A stretch of 64,000 nucleotides of DNA, from assembly GCA_963664045.2 (NCBI GenBank), contig CAXXGT010000014.1, forward strand, positions 434,001 to 498,000, in the 5' to 3' direction. Below the pieces are notes generated by a model that had not been told where the DNA came from, made no database searches, and worked only from the letters and a program-made list of their open reading frames with translations. Below, one piece after another: positions 27,930-36,943 of this stretch. Position numbers and translations under genes: made by a program. The DNA is from JAPPHA01 sp963664045. GTDB lineage: Bacteria > Pseudomonadota > Alphaproteobacteria > Rhodobacterales > Rhodobacteraceae. How positions within the stretch are numbered: position 1 is the first letter of the stretch; each line of letters begins with the position of its first letter.

Positions 27930-30049
27930 GATCCGCCCTCCGATACAGGCTGCGGCACGGGCCAGGGACGCGCGAGTGGACGCAATGCCTGGATGTCGTG
28001 CCGGGCATAGATCGTCGTTGTCTCCGCAGAGTTGTGACGCAGCAGGTTGCCGATGTCGGCCAACGGTGTTCCGCCCTGCAGCAGGCTCATGGCCAGGGAA
28101 TGCCGAAATACATGGCTGCGAACCTTGCCCCCGGGCGGTGCGACGCCGGACGCTGCATGAGCCCTGAGGAGCGCCTCCCTGATCGGGCGCGATTGGGCGA
28201 AGGGCAGGAAGGGCGGTCGAATGTGGACAAAGAGATGCCGTGAGTTGCCCTGTCGTCCGTGCCGGATCCAGTCCACCATGGCCTCGCCCACGTCGACCGG
28301 AAGCGGCATGGTCGCCTGTTGCCCACCCTTGCCGCGGACCAGGATCTCACCCGCCTGCCAGTCGATGTCGTCGAGGCGGATGGCGATGATCTCCTGGCCG
28401 CGCAGGCCGAGCCGGGCCATTGTCAGCAGCATCGCATAATCGCGGCGGGCGATGGCGCTGTCTCCCCTGGCCGCTGCCAGAACACGTTCAACCTCTGCCT
28501 GCGAGAGATGTCGGGTGGGAGCAGGCGATCGGGGCCGGGCAATGCTCGGGACGCAGAGGGCCAGGTTCTGATCGATCCGACCGGTCGCATACAGGAAGCG
28601 GAACAGGGATCGCAGGGAATAGGCCTTCGATCCTGCACCGGCAAGGTCGGGTAGGACACTGGCGCGCGCACCATAGGCCACGTTTCCAGCATCCCCCCTG
28701 AAATTCCGGACGTCCGGTTTTCCCGGGTCCGGCTTCAAGCGTCAGGCACCCCCCGCAGGAGTTCGGTGCGGTGCCTTCCGCGACATTCGCCACGCTTAAG
28801 GCTGACCCAGCCATGCCCGTGGCAACATCCCGCGTTTGCGCCGCCCTTCGGCTCGACAGCACCACCCGTCATCCGGGTGATATCATCGGTCGGCACCGGG
28901 CTCTGTGTCCCGGCATGACCTGCCGCCTTCGCCACCTGAGCCCAGAGGCCCTCGCTCCGGACGGGTTATGTTGTTCCGCCCATCACCGCTTAATCGGCCT
29001 CATCCGCCAGTCAGGAGAACTCCGTGCCATTTCCCGCACTGCGGTTATTGGCACGGTCCTTGACATTCAAGGGTCACAACATCCTGTCCGTTCTCCTCAC
29101 CTTCCGGTCTTTCACTGCTGAACTTTCCCGAATTGCTGCCGTCTCTACGCCGGGGGACCCGGTGCGTGCGTACCTCGGTTCTTCCGCACCGGTGCTAGCC
29201 ATCGGGTAGCAGGCTGACCCTTGGCATCCTCCAATATCCCCACAAGTCAGCTTCCATGTGGGGCGAACTTTTCGTCGCATCAACAATCGTTCGCTTTCGC
29301 TACAGCCCTTCGGTTTGTTCGCCATCCTGACTGACCGGACCGGTTGGAGCCTTGCTCCCGCCACGCCCACGATGGCTTTCTACGTCCCAGCTCGCAGGCA
29401 CCAGGTCACCCCGGTACCCGTGGGATATGCTACGGCGCCAAACCAAGAATTGCGCCGGCGGGACTTCCACCCGCTAGTTCAGCAGCCAGACTCGCTGCAC
29501 GCCTGCCTCGTCCGTCGCTTCCAGCCAGGCAACAATGTTGGCCCGAGTGATGGCATTCAGGTCGCCCGGAGCTGCATTGCCAAATCGGAAAGTCAGGAAA
29601 TTGCGGAGTTGGCCTTGACGCACTTTGACGGTGCTGGATGCCGACCCGCAGTGGGTGCGCAACCAGGTGCCATAATCCGCGCACAATGTTTCGAGGGCTG
29701 TGGGTATCGGTGCTGGCTGCGGCACGGCAGCTATGGCACCCTCATTGACAAGATGGGCGATGAACCGATCCAGAGCGCATGTCCATCGTTGCCGACTGTA
29801 ATCGGAAAGCCTCGCCGGCAGTGGGTCTCGAATTTGCCTGAACTTTGCCTCGTCAACACCGTCCGGTATCATCAGCCCGCGACGCCCGACTTCGGCGCAA
29901 AGCCAGTCGACTGCATGGACATAACCCTTGATGGTACGGGTCTTCAGGCCAAGCGAAACAAGCGAGGCCAGAAATCCGTTGCGCAAGGCAAGCAGCCAAT
30001 CTGGCCCCTGTCCCCTTGGCAATGGAATGACAATTGAGTTTGATCGCAT
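27926..30049 (-). CDS. RIT-3 tyrosine recombinase A, split by a group II intron
   Basis: 5' exon 30049-29501 ends EATDEAG and the 3' exon starts at 28645 with LAGAGSKAYSLRSLFRFL. Removing the 855-nt intron leaves phase intact and gives a 422-residue recombinase with LRGQEIIAIRL, SHVFRHSLAM, RHNSAETTTIYARHD (catalytic Tyr). The gene could therefore still be functional if the intron splices with a maturase supplied in trans. Confidence 0.85.
28646..29500 (-). mobile_element. ORF-less group II intron in ritA of RIT-3
   Basis: 855 nt on the minus strand, from GTGCAGCGAGTCTGG to CCTACCCGAC. The domain V stem (about 28702-28735) has AGCCGGACC, a GAAA-type loop and ACGTCCGG. Domain VI follows with an unpaired A near the 3' end. 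No ORF is encoded. The insertion site GGCAGGC/CTTGCC resembles that of copy B (GGCAGGT/CATGCC). Nearly identical to 15633-16488, so both moved recently. Confidence 0.88.
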
Positions 30050-30259
30050 CCTTTCGTTCCTTTGTTGCGAATGAGTGGAACGAGCAGGATTGCATGATCA
30101 GGACAGAAACCTGGAAACAAATGCTCACGTGATCATCAAAGTCGTCGAGAATGCATCCGGCAATGACATTCGAACGCAAAGGCTGTGCGGCCTGTCACGA
30201 GCCGAAGACGGACTCGACAAGAGATTCGGCGTAAAGGGAATGAGGGTCCGGATCGGACG

Positions 30260-30350
30260 TGATTATGCCGACAATTCCGGCAAAAAAGCCCGGGGATTCA
30301 ATGCCCCGGGCCACAAACGCGGCATAATCCGGTTGTCGGCATGTCCGCCC
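30260..30350. repeat. RIT-3 right terminal inverted repeat
   Basis: Inverted partner of 25896-25987. It lies about 210 bp upstream of ritA. Confidence 0.9.
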
Positions 30351-30374
30351 CTATGCCGATATCGGCATAGGGGC
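30347..30374. repeat. 28-bp palindrome at the ritA end of RIT-3
   Basis: Perfect palindrome with 14-bp arms (GCCCCTATGCCGAT and its complement) and no spacer. It sits outside the terminal repeat, at the same place and with the same total length as the palindrome of RIT-1 (4649-4676) but with different sequence. Confidence 0.9.
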
Positions 30375-30794
30375 GGGAAACGGCGCCAGTGTCCGCTCTG
30401 GCCGCGGACCGAAGGCGTGCTCGCCGAACTGGTGAAGGGGCGGGCCGCCAACGACGCCGTCTTCCTGAGCCGGTATCAGCGGCCCTATACGCGTTTCGGC
30501 GTCTACCGGCTCGTGGAGCGTTGTGCCGCCCGCGTGCCCGCGCTCGAAGGCAGGACAGTTACCCCCCATGTCATTCGGCACACGTCAGCCTGCAGCCTGC
30601 TTCAGTCCGGGGTCGACATCAACACCATCCGTGCCTGGCTCGGACATGTCAGTCTCGAGACCACCAACATCTACGCCGAGATCGATCTCGGGATGAAGGC
30701 CCGTGCGATGGCGCTGTGCGATGCGGCGGAACCCGGACAGGAAAAGCCCCGGAAGGCAAACAAGGGGCTGATGGCCTTCCTCGACGAACTCTGA
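30375..30794 (+). pseudogene. RIT-2 tyrosine recombinase C, 3' part
   Basis: Continuation of the gene starting at 25324. It contains TPHVIRHTSACSLL and WLGHVSLETTNIYAEID with the catalytic Tyr and ends FLDEL. The end is nearly identical to the remnant at 5658-5828. Confidence 0.9.
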
Positions 30795-30805
30795 GCGGAA
30801 AGGAT

Positions 30806-30864
30806 TATGTTGCGGTGAGCGGGAAGGCCCCGATCCCCGGATCACGGTTCCGGCTCACCGCAAT
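30806..30864. repeat. RIT-2 subterminal inverted pair, ritC side
   Basis: TGTTGCGGTGAGC and GCTCACCGCAA form long arms around GATCCCCGGATC just after the ritC stop. It could also work as a transcription terminator hairpin. Confidence 0.65.
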
Positions 30865-31051
30865 TCCTCATTACGTGATGGCCTTCCATGCAAGGGAAAT
30901 CTCCTGCGCCCGTGCCAGCAGAAACCCGGGTCGCAATGTGTGCAGCCACGGGGCGTCTGAGTTGGCCGAACAGGAGGACAAACGGATGGAAGCCCGAGGT
31001 TGGCGACACACCTCATCGCAAGAGATGCGTCCATCGATTACAAGTGGAATG

Positions 31052-31142
31052 CAAAATATCATGTTGCGGAGATTCCAGCGACGCCGCTGTTTACCTTGAC
31101 TCTTCCGAGCCACCGCAACATGAAAACGACCGCAACATAGAA
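31052..31142. repeat. RIT-2 right terminal inverted repeat
   Basis: Perfect inverted copy of 21978-22068. The flanks on the two sides of RIT-2 are unrelated, with no visible target duplication. Confidence 0.95.
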
Positions 31143-31281
31143 CATGCATTTTCCGGCTTCTTGAATCCGTGTAAGGCACGATGGTGACTGCAATCGCCCG
31201 ACTGGCGCTGCCGGATGCCGTTCGAATTGCTCCGGGCTCGGCGAAAACGGTTCGGGCTTTCACAAATCGGGAGACAAACCT

Positions 31282-32139
31282 GTGACCGGAATCTCTGTGA
31301 CAAGGCTGACACCTTCGATCGGTGCCGAAGTCGCCGGCATTGACCTCGCCGATCCACCTGACAACGAGACCTGTGACGTTCTCTATCGGCTATTGATGGA
31401 ACACCAGGTCATATTTCTCAGGGAACAGTCCATGAGTCCTGCAGCGCATATGGCGCTCGCGGAAAACTTCGGGGAGCCTGAACCGCCACACCCGGTCTAT
31501 CCTCATCTCGAAGGCTTTCCGTCAATTATGCGACTCGAATTCGGCGGAGATGCGGTTCCTGACACCGACGTGTGGCACACGGACGTGACGTATCGGGGCT
31601 CGCCGCCATTTGCGTCGGTGCTTCATGGCCACACGATTCCGCCGGTCGGTGGCGATACCCTGTGGCTTTCGATGGCGGCGGCCTACGACGGGCTCTCCCC
31701 CGGTCTCAAATCCGACCTTTCCTCCGTCCGATGCGTTCACGACATGGGGGACTTTCGGAACAATTTCACCACAGGCGAACCTGACGGACAGGCATCGGCG
31801 CTCGCGGATGCGCACTCCCGTATGGGCAGCGCCATCCACCCACTTGTTCAGACACACCCGGCGACCGGCCGAAAATACCTGTTCTGCAACCCGGGCTTCA
31901 CGGTCCACATCGAGGGAATGACGGCTTCCGACTCGTGGAGTTTCCTCAGTTTTTTGTTCGATCACATCATTCGGCCGGAATACCAGATCCGTTTTCGATG
32001 GACGCGCGGCGACGTGGCAATCTGGGACAACAGATGTACCATGCATTACGCGCTCGGAGATTATGCCCCGCAAAGAAGGATCATGCACAGAATCACGGTC
32101 ACCGATGATCGAAGACTCGAGGCTCCTCCTGCAAGATGA
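31282..32139 (+). CDS. TauD/TfdA-family 2-oxoglutarate/Fe(II) dioxygenase
   Basis: 285 residues from a GTG at 31282 preceded by GGGAGA. The iron-binding facial triad is visible: WHTDVTY (His99, Asp101) and a distal His in CTMHYALGD near 256. An Arg in RRIMHRITV would hold 2-oxoglutarate. The family hydroxylates sulfonates, carnitine-like amines or aryloxy acids; the substrate is not defined here. It begins 140 bp after RIT-2 and is intact, so RIT-2 did not damage it. Confidence 0.9.
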   Translation: MTGISVTRLTPSIGAEVAGIDLADPPDNETCDVLYRLLMEHQVIFLREQSMSPAAHMALAENFGEPEPPHPVYPHLEGFPSIMRLEFGGDAVPDTDVWHTDVTYRGSPPFASVLHGHTIPPVGGDTLWLSMAAAYDGLSPGLKSDLSSVRCVHDMGDFRNNFTTGEPDGQASALADAHSRMGSAIHPLVQTHPATGRKYLFCNPGFTVHIEGMTASDSWSFLSFLFDHIIRPEYQIRFRWTRGDVAIWDNRCTMHYALGDYAPQRRIMHRITVTDDRRLEAPPAR

Positions 32140-32326
32140 GCGCCGCTCCGGAATTCCGGTTCGCGCGGATTTCATTGTTGCGTCGCGTCATTGCGAGGAA
32201 GGGGCAACCCTGACCCCGGACCGGATCCGGTTGACGCCAGAATGATCGCCGGTCAGGGCAGCATGCCATTGCACATTGTCCTTGATCGTTTCCTTCCTGC
32301 CGATGACCCATCCGGTCGACAGAGAA

Positions 32327-33334
32327 TCAGTCGATCTCGTCCACCCTGACAACCCGGCCTTCGGCAACAGATTTCAACGCTGCCTCGGCGAGCACCAACG
32401 CTTTCCGTCCATCCTCAAAGTCCACCTGGACCTGTCGGTTGTTTTCGATTGAATCGACAAAGGCGTCTATCTCGGCATCAAATGCCTCTCGGTAGCGCTC
32501 GATAAAGAACTCCAGGTATGGTTCGGCCGCTTCTGCATGGTTTGCCGAAAACTTGCGCATTTCGTTCGGCTTTCGGTTCAGGCTCTGGACCATCCCGTCG
32601 GTGCCGAGAAGTTCAACACGCTGATCGTAACCGTACGTCGACAAGCGCGACGTGTTAATGTGGCACTGTTTTCCGCTGGCCGTGCGCATGATGACCATCG
32701 ATGTGTCAAAATCGTCAAGCTCATCCATCAGCGCAGGATCGATCAACCTCCCTCCAACGGCAAAAACCTCAACCGGTTCTTCACCCAGCATGAAACGTGC
32801 AAGGTCGAAATCGTGGATCACCATGTCGCGAAACAGGCCTCCCGATTCCGCGCAGTAGGACCTGGGCGGCATGCCAGGATCGCGCGACGTAATGATGACC
32901 TGTTGGAGATCGCCGATTTCACCTGCGGCCGCGGCATCGTGGGCGGCCCGATGGCCTGGATCGAAACGGCGGTTGAAGCCGATCTGTATCGGTACACCCT
33001 TGCCCACGACCCTTTCGGCGCAGACATTCACACGCGCGAGCGAAAGGTCAATCGGCTTTTCGCACAACACCGGTTTTCCGGCAACGACGGCGGCTTCAAT
33101 GTAGTCTGCGTGGGTCGGTGTCACGGTCGCGATCAGCACCGCGTCCACATCGTCTGAAGAAAACACCGATTCGGGATTCTCCGCGGCGGAAATCCCGTGC
33201 GTTTCCGCAACGCCTGCCGCTGACGGCCTTTGGATATCATATACGGTCGCGAGGCGAGCGCGCGGGTGGGCCGCAATATTGGAGGCGTGCATCCGCCCGA
33301 TCCGGCCGCAGCCGAGAACCGCAATTTTGAGCAT
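32327..33334 (-). CDS. Gfo/Idh/MocA-family dehydrogenase (inositol 2-dehydrogenase-like)
   Basis: About 335 residues. N-terminal Rossmann fold with AVLGCGRIGRMH, the CEKPIDLS motif near 95, and the FNRRFDPGH segment typical of IolG-like enzymes, which oxidise myo-inositol or related polyols with NAD. The ATG at 33334 has GGAG 7 nt upstream and gives the normal N-terminus; the frame continues upstream to 33367. No other inositol genes are nearby, so the substrate is uncertain. Confidence 0.88.
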   Translation of the reverse strand: MLKIAVLGCGRIGRMHASNIAAHPRARLATVYDIQRPSAAGVAETHGISAAENPESVFSSDDVDAVLIATVTPTHADYIEAAVVAGKPVLCEKPIDLSLARVNVCAERVVGKGVPIQIGFNRRFDPGHRAAHDAAAAGEIGDLQQVIITSRDPGMPPRSYCAESGGLFRDMVIHDFDLARFMLGEEPVEVFAVGGRLIDPALMDELDDFDTSMVIMRTASGKQCHINTSRLSTYGYDQRVELLGTDGMVQSLNRKPNEMRKFSANHAEAAEPYLEFFIERYREAFDAEIDAFVDSIENNRQVQVDFEDGRKALVLAEAALKSVAEGRVVRVDEID

Positions 33335-33367
33335 GTTCATTCTCCCTGTTTCGCCCGCAAGCTTCAT

Positions 33368-33711
33368 TGCAATTTGATCGAACTGTCAATCACCTCCCTC
33401 TGGCGGCGTGGAAATCAAGTAGCCCCGCCACCCATTTTCCGAGGACATGCAGGTCATCACCGCACGTGCGCCGGACAACAATCCATTCCCCCCGTGTCTG
33501 CCGGATAACGCTATCGATGCCGATATCACAGACACCGAGGCCGATAGGAAGAGCCCTGTCCAGCACGATTGGATACCGCACGCCAACATTGCACCGTTTT
33601 CGCGAACCATGAGCCCAGGTACGGCTTGGCCCCCACAAAATCCCTGTATATCAGCAGGCCGATGGTAGCTTGCCGCCGTTCGGTGCGGGGGATCAGCGGC
33701 AATGGGAAGTT
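33368..33711. other. No gene recognised
   Basis: About 340 bp between the dehydrogenase start and the BNR pseudogene. Minus-strand frames change repeatedly and look like decayed coding sequence, but no family could be named. Confidence 0.35.
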
Positions 33712-34870
33712 AGGATGTGCTTGACGGGATCACCAAGGGTGCGTTCGTGATCTCGGGCGGGTGCGAGCGCAGTTGATGGGCTGTTAGCGGCCCCTTCTGT
33801 GACGGTTGGCCCGTCAACCACGTAACGGGTGACCCCGAAACCGGCACGATCTGGGCCGGTGGGAGGAGGCGACAGGCATGGCGCCGCTGTTTGGCGGCCC
33901 GATGACGGCGAGGACAGTTGGCAGGTCGTCAGGCTCACCAAGGGCCAGATGGATGACTGGGCGGCGAACGATCCGGATTTCGCCCATATGGTCAGCTGGA
34001 CAGACGATCCCTTGCCCTTTGGCGGCGAGTTCTCGCAGATCTCGAACCTCGCAATCGCCCACGGCACACGTTACGCCGGCTCAAAGCCCGCAGGCCTCCT
34101 TTCCAGCTGCGATCGCGGTAAATCACAGGGGCAGGCCGAGGCATTGATCAGCCATCCTATCGCGGACAGTTGGCCACCTGGTGCAACAGGACTGGTCCTT
34201 CACACGATTGTCTGTCGCGCACCCCACGACCCACGGCGGATCTGGGTCGGCATATCTGCCGCTGGGGTGTTTTCGACCGAAGACGGCGGCCTGACATGGC
34301 AGCGTCGCAACCGTTTGTCGAACGCCAACGCCTGCGAAGGGCACGATCACCCGGCCGCGCCCAGGGATGGCGAAACCTGGCACTGCGTGCACAACATGAT
34401 GCACGCCGGGCGAGAGAGATGTGCTCTTTCAGCAGAACAATCACGGGGTCTGGCACTCAAACGATGGAGGACGCAGCTGGGACGACATGAACGCCAGCCT
34501 GCCTTCGACCTTCGGGTATCCGATCCTGGCACATCCCCGCGACCCCGCGACGGTCTGGACGCTGCCACTCAACAGCGACATGGCGGGCCGCATTCTTCCC
34601 GATGCAGCTGCAGCGGTATGGCGGACGCGCGACGGGGGCGGGTCATGGCAGGCCCTGCGCATGGGGTTGCCGCAGAAGTGCTGCTATTTCACCGTGCTTC
34701 GGCAGGCGATCGCAGGTGATGCAGGCGAACCGGCCGGAGTCTATTTCGGCACCAATTCGGGCTCGGTCTTTGCCAGCCTTGCGAGGGTGAAAGCTGGACC
34801 GAAATTGCGCAGCAGCTGCCTAGGATCCTGCCTGTGAAGGTCCTGGACCGGACCTTGGCATCCGAATCGA
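33712..34870 (+). pseudogene. WD40/YVTN/BNR-repeat protein, decayed
   Basis: Pieces in different frames read ITKGAFVISGG, GPFCDGWPVNHVTGDPETG, WAANDPDFAHMVSW, ISAAGVFSTEDGGLTW, GVWHSNDGGRSW and VWRTRDGGGSW. These are the Asp-box-like repeats of BNR/sialidase-fold proteins, in the expected order over ~370 residues. At least four frameshifts are needed (about 33725, 34120, 34410, 34780) and there is an in-frame stop near 33780. The gene is dead. Confidence 0.8.
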
Positions 34871-35637
34871 TGCCGCATCGCTCGTGACGACGACGGCACG
34901 ATCATCCCGTTCTTCGTCGGTTTCGTTTGCGCCCGGCGGTCGAACGGTCCCGAGTGCGAGCCCCACCGCATGCCTGGAATGCGACGGTGTCGGTTTCTCG
35001 TCGCTGGTGGTCTGCTTGGTCTTGGGGCGCGGTCACGAAATCGCCATGAACATTTCGGCGGTGGCTTCCAGCGGGTAACCTGGCAGCGTTCACCTGTCAG
35101 AGGAATAACCGGTACCAAGAGATGCGTAGACCGAATTAGTCCGGAATTCAGGAACATCGCTGGTCACCGTTTTGCAGGAGCGAAAAGAACAGAAGGGTAT
35201 TCCGGCCTTGCCGGGATCCTACTTTCGACTGAAAGACCCGAATATCGCCGCCTGTGCCCCGGGTTCCCCGCGCCGGCCAGATCGCGTTGGCCCTGCCATT
35301 GTCGCATGGCGACGTGACCCGCACCGGCCGGGAGGTCGCCAGGATTCTCTTCGGCACACTGTCTCCTTTCGGTTTCACTCGACTGGCCGTGTTCGCCGTT
35401 CCGGAATCAGGAATGCGGAGGGTTCAGGGGAGCGGGAACACGAAGAGCTTCCAATCCGAAGTCAGGCGGACGGGGCCCTTTCCGAATGGTGAATGGGGCG
35501 TCGCGGGAGGCAGACATGTTCGGTCTTTCCTTTTGACGGGTGACAACGGGAAACAGAAGGTGGACTCGCGTTCTGATTCAGCCTTATCCTTTCACGTATA
35601 GCGGCGGAAGCGTCCAAACCCAGGGAGGCAGGGAGAA
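34871..35637. other. No gene recognised
   Basis: About 770 bp of non-coding or decayed DNA upstream of ppk2. No domain or RNA gene was seen on either strand. The ppk2 promoter should lie in the last part; AGGGAGAAATG at 35629-35640 supplies its ribosome binding site. Confidence 0.4.
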
Positions 35638-36552
35638 ATGGATACATCAAAAAAAACGGAAACGTCTGGCCGCACTTCGAAAGAGTCACGGACTGCGCAT
35701 CCACAGTGGTCCGCTGCGATCACTGCGCACGGAAAGACAGACGCAAACCACGACAACGAATGCGCGAAGCCAAAAAAGATCAAGAACAGTCGCTACGAGA
35801 AAGAACTGTTCAAGCTGCAGCTCGAACTCGTGAAGATGGTGGAGTGGATCAAGCACGAAGGGCTCAAGGTGGTTGTCATCTTCGAGGGACGTGATGCGGC
35901 CGGCAAGGGTGGCGTCATCAAGCGGATCACCCAACACCTCAGTCCTCGCATCTGTCGGGTCGTTGCACTGCCCGCCCCTACCGAGCGTGAAAAAACTCAG
36001 TGGTACTTCCAGCGCTATGTACCCCACCTGCCGGCGACGGGCGAGATCGTGCTGTTCGATCGTAGCTGGTATAACCGTGCCGGTGTTGAGCAGGTCATGG
36101 GATTTTGCACCAACCAGGAATACCGTGAGTTCATGCGCACCTGCCCGGAGTTCGAGCGCATGCTCGTGCGCTCGGGAATCAAACTCATCAAGTACTGGTT
36201 CTCCGTCTCCGACGAAGAGCAGGAACGCAGGTTTCAGAGCCGCCTCGAACAAGGCCACAAACGCTGGAAACTGAGCCCGATGGACCTGGAGTCAAGGCGA
36301 AGGTGGGTCGATTACTCCAAGGCAAAGGACGTCATGTTCGCGCATACCGACATCAAGCAGGCACCTTGGTATGTCGTGGATGCGGACGTGAAGAAGCACG
36401 CACGGCTGAACTGCATCAATCATCTCCTGAGCATGGTGTCGTACGATGACCTGACGCCAGAGCCCGTCAAGCTTCCGAAACGCGAAGACGCCGGTGCTTA
36501 CGTGCGGCCGCCGTTTTCCGACCAGACGTTGGTGCCGTCCGCGTATCCCTGA
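35638..36552 (+). CDS. ppk2: Polyphosphate kinase 2 (PPK2 class I)
   Basis: 304 residues. Transfers phosphate between polyphosphate and nucleoside di- or monophosphates. Walker A is GRDAAGKGG (84-92), Walker B FDRSWYNRAGVE (about 139-150), with a lid region REKTQWYFQRYV. The first ~45 residues are a Lys/Thr-rich, probably disordered extension. Conserved PPK2 features such as SPMDLESRRRWVDYSKAKD are present. It stands alone between decayed DNA and the convergent dgoK gene. Confidence 0.93.
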   Translation: MDTSKKTETSGRTSKESRTAHPQWSAAITAHGKTDANHDNECAKPKKIKNSRYEKELFKLQLELVKMVEWIKHEGLKVVVIFEGRDAAGKGGVIKRITQHLSPRICRVVALPAPTEREKTQWYFQRYVPHLPATGEIVLFDRSWYNRAGVEQVMGFCTNQEYREFMRTCPEFERMLVRSGIKLIKYWFSVSDEEQERRFQSRLEQGHKRWKLSPMDLESRRRWVDYSKAKDVMFAHTDIKQAPWYVVDADVKKHARLNCINHLLSMVSYDDLTPEPVKLPKREDAGAYVRPPFSDQTLVPSAYP

Positions 36553-36943
36553 ACGGATCTGTTCCGAACGAGTGCGGACCTCCGGGCACGTGCCCCAGTT
36601 TCAGGCACCGGTGGACGTACCCGCATTCGCCTGAAGCCATACGGGCGCTTCCTGGCTCCGAAAATCCTCGTGACCCAAACCCGTGCCCGGTGGACGGCGC
36701 CCAGCCGATATGAATGAGGCTTGGCAAGGGAAAAACGCTCCTAACCTGCCAAGGGTGAAAATGCGGTTGAGTTGTTCGCGATCAGGCCAAGGCGAGGAAA
36801 CCGGCACTCTTTACCCGGGCGTTCTTCACCAGGGCATTGCGGACCTTTCCACATGTTACCTTTTCCGGGTCATTCGTCATTGCCGACAACTCGCCGCCAA
36901 AGAAAAACCGTATGAAGCGACCGCGACCTTGACAGAGCAAGAA
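36553..36943. other. Convergent intergenic region
   Basis: About 390 bp between ppk2 and the convergent kinase gene at 36944. No gene recognised. It should contain terminators for both, but no strong hairpin with a T-run was fixed. Confidence 0.4.

Larger units (their letters stand above)
25900..30374. mobile_element. RIT-3: recombinase-in-trio element inside ritC of RIT-2
   Basis: Third RIT element, opposite in orientation to its host. It has three overlapping recombinase genes on the minus strand, ~90-bp terminal inverted repeats with a few mismatches, and a 28-bp palindrome at the ritA end. GGGCGG occurs at both junctions. Precise removal of 4475 bp restores RIT-2 ritC. RIT-3 lacks close repeat similarity to its host, so this is insertion of a different RIT type, not duplication. 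Confidence 0.9.
21978..31142. mobile_element. RIT-2: recombinase-in-trio element carrying nested insertions
   Basis: Bounded by perfect 91-bp terminal inverted repeats. It contains ritA, ritB and ritC on the plus strand with ATGA-type overlaps. After subtracting the 726-bp insertion (plus its 8-bp duplication) and RIT-3 (4475 bp), the element is about 3.96 kb, normal for the class. The family differs from RIT-1 in its repeat sequence (TGTTGCGG motif). Related remnants lie at 5310-5828 and 11270-11337. Confidence 0.9.
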
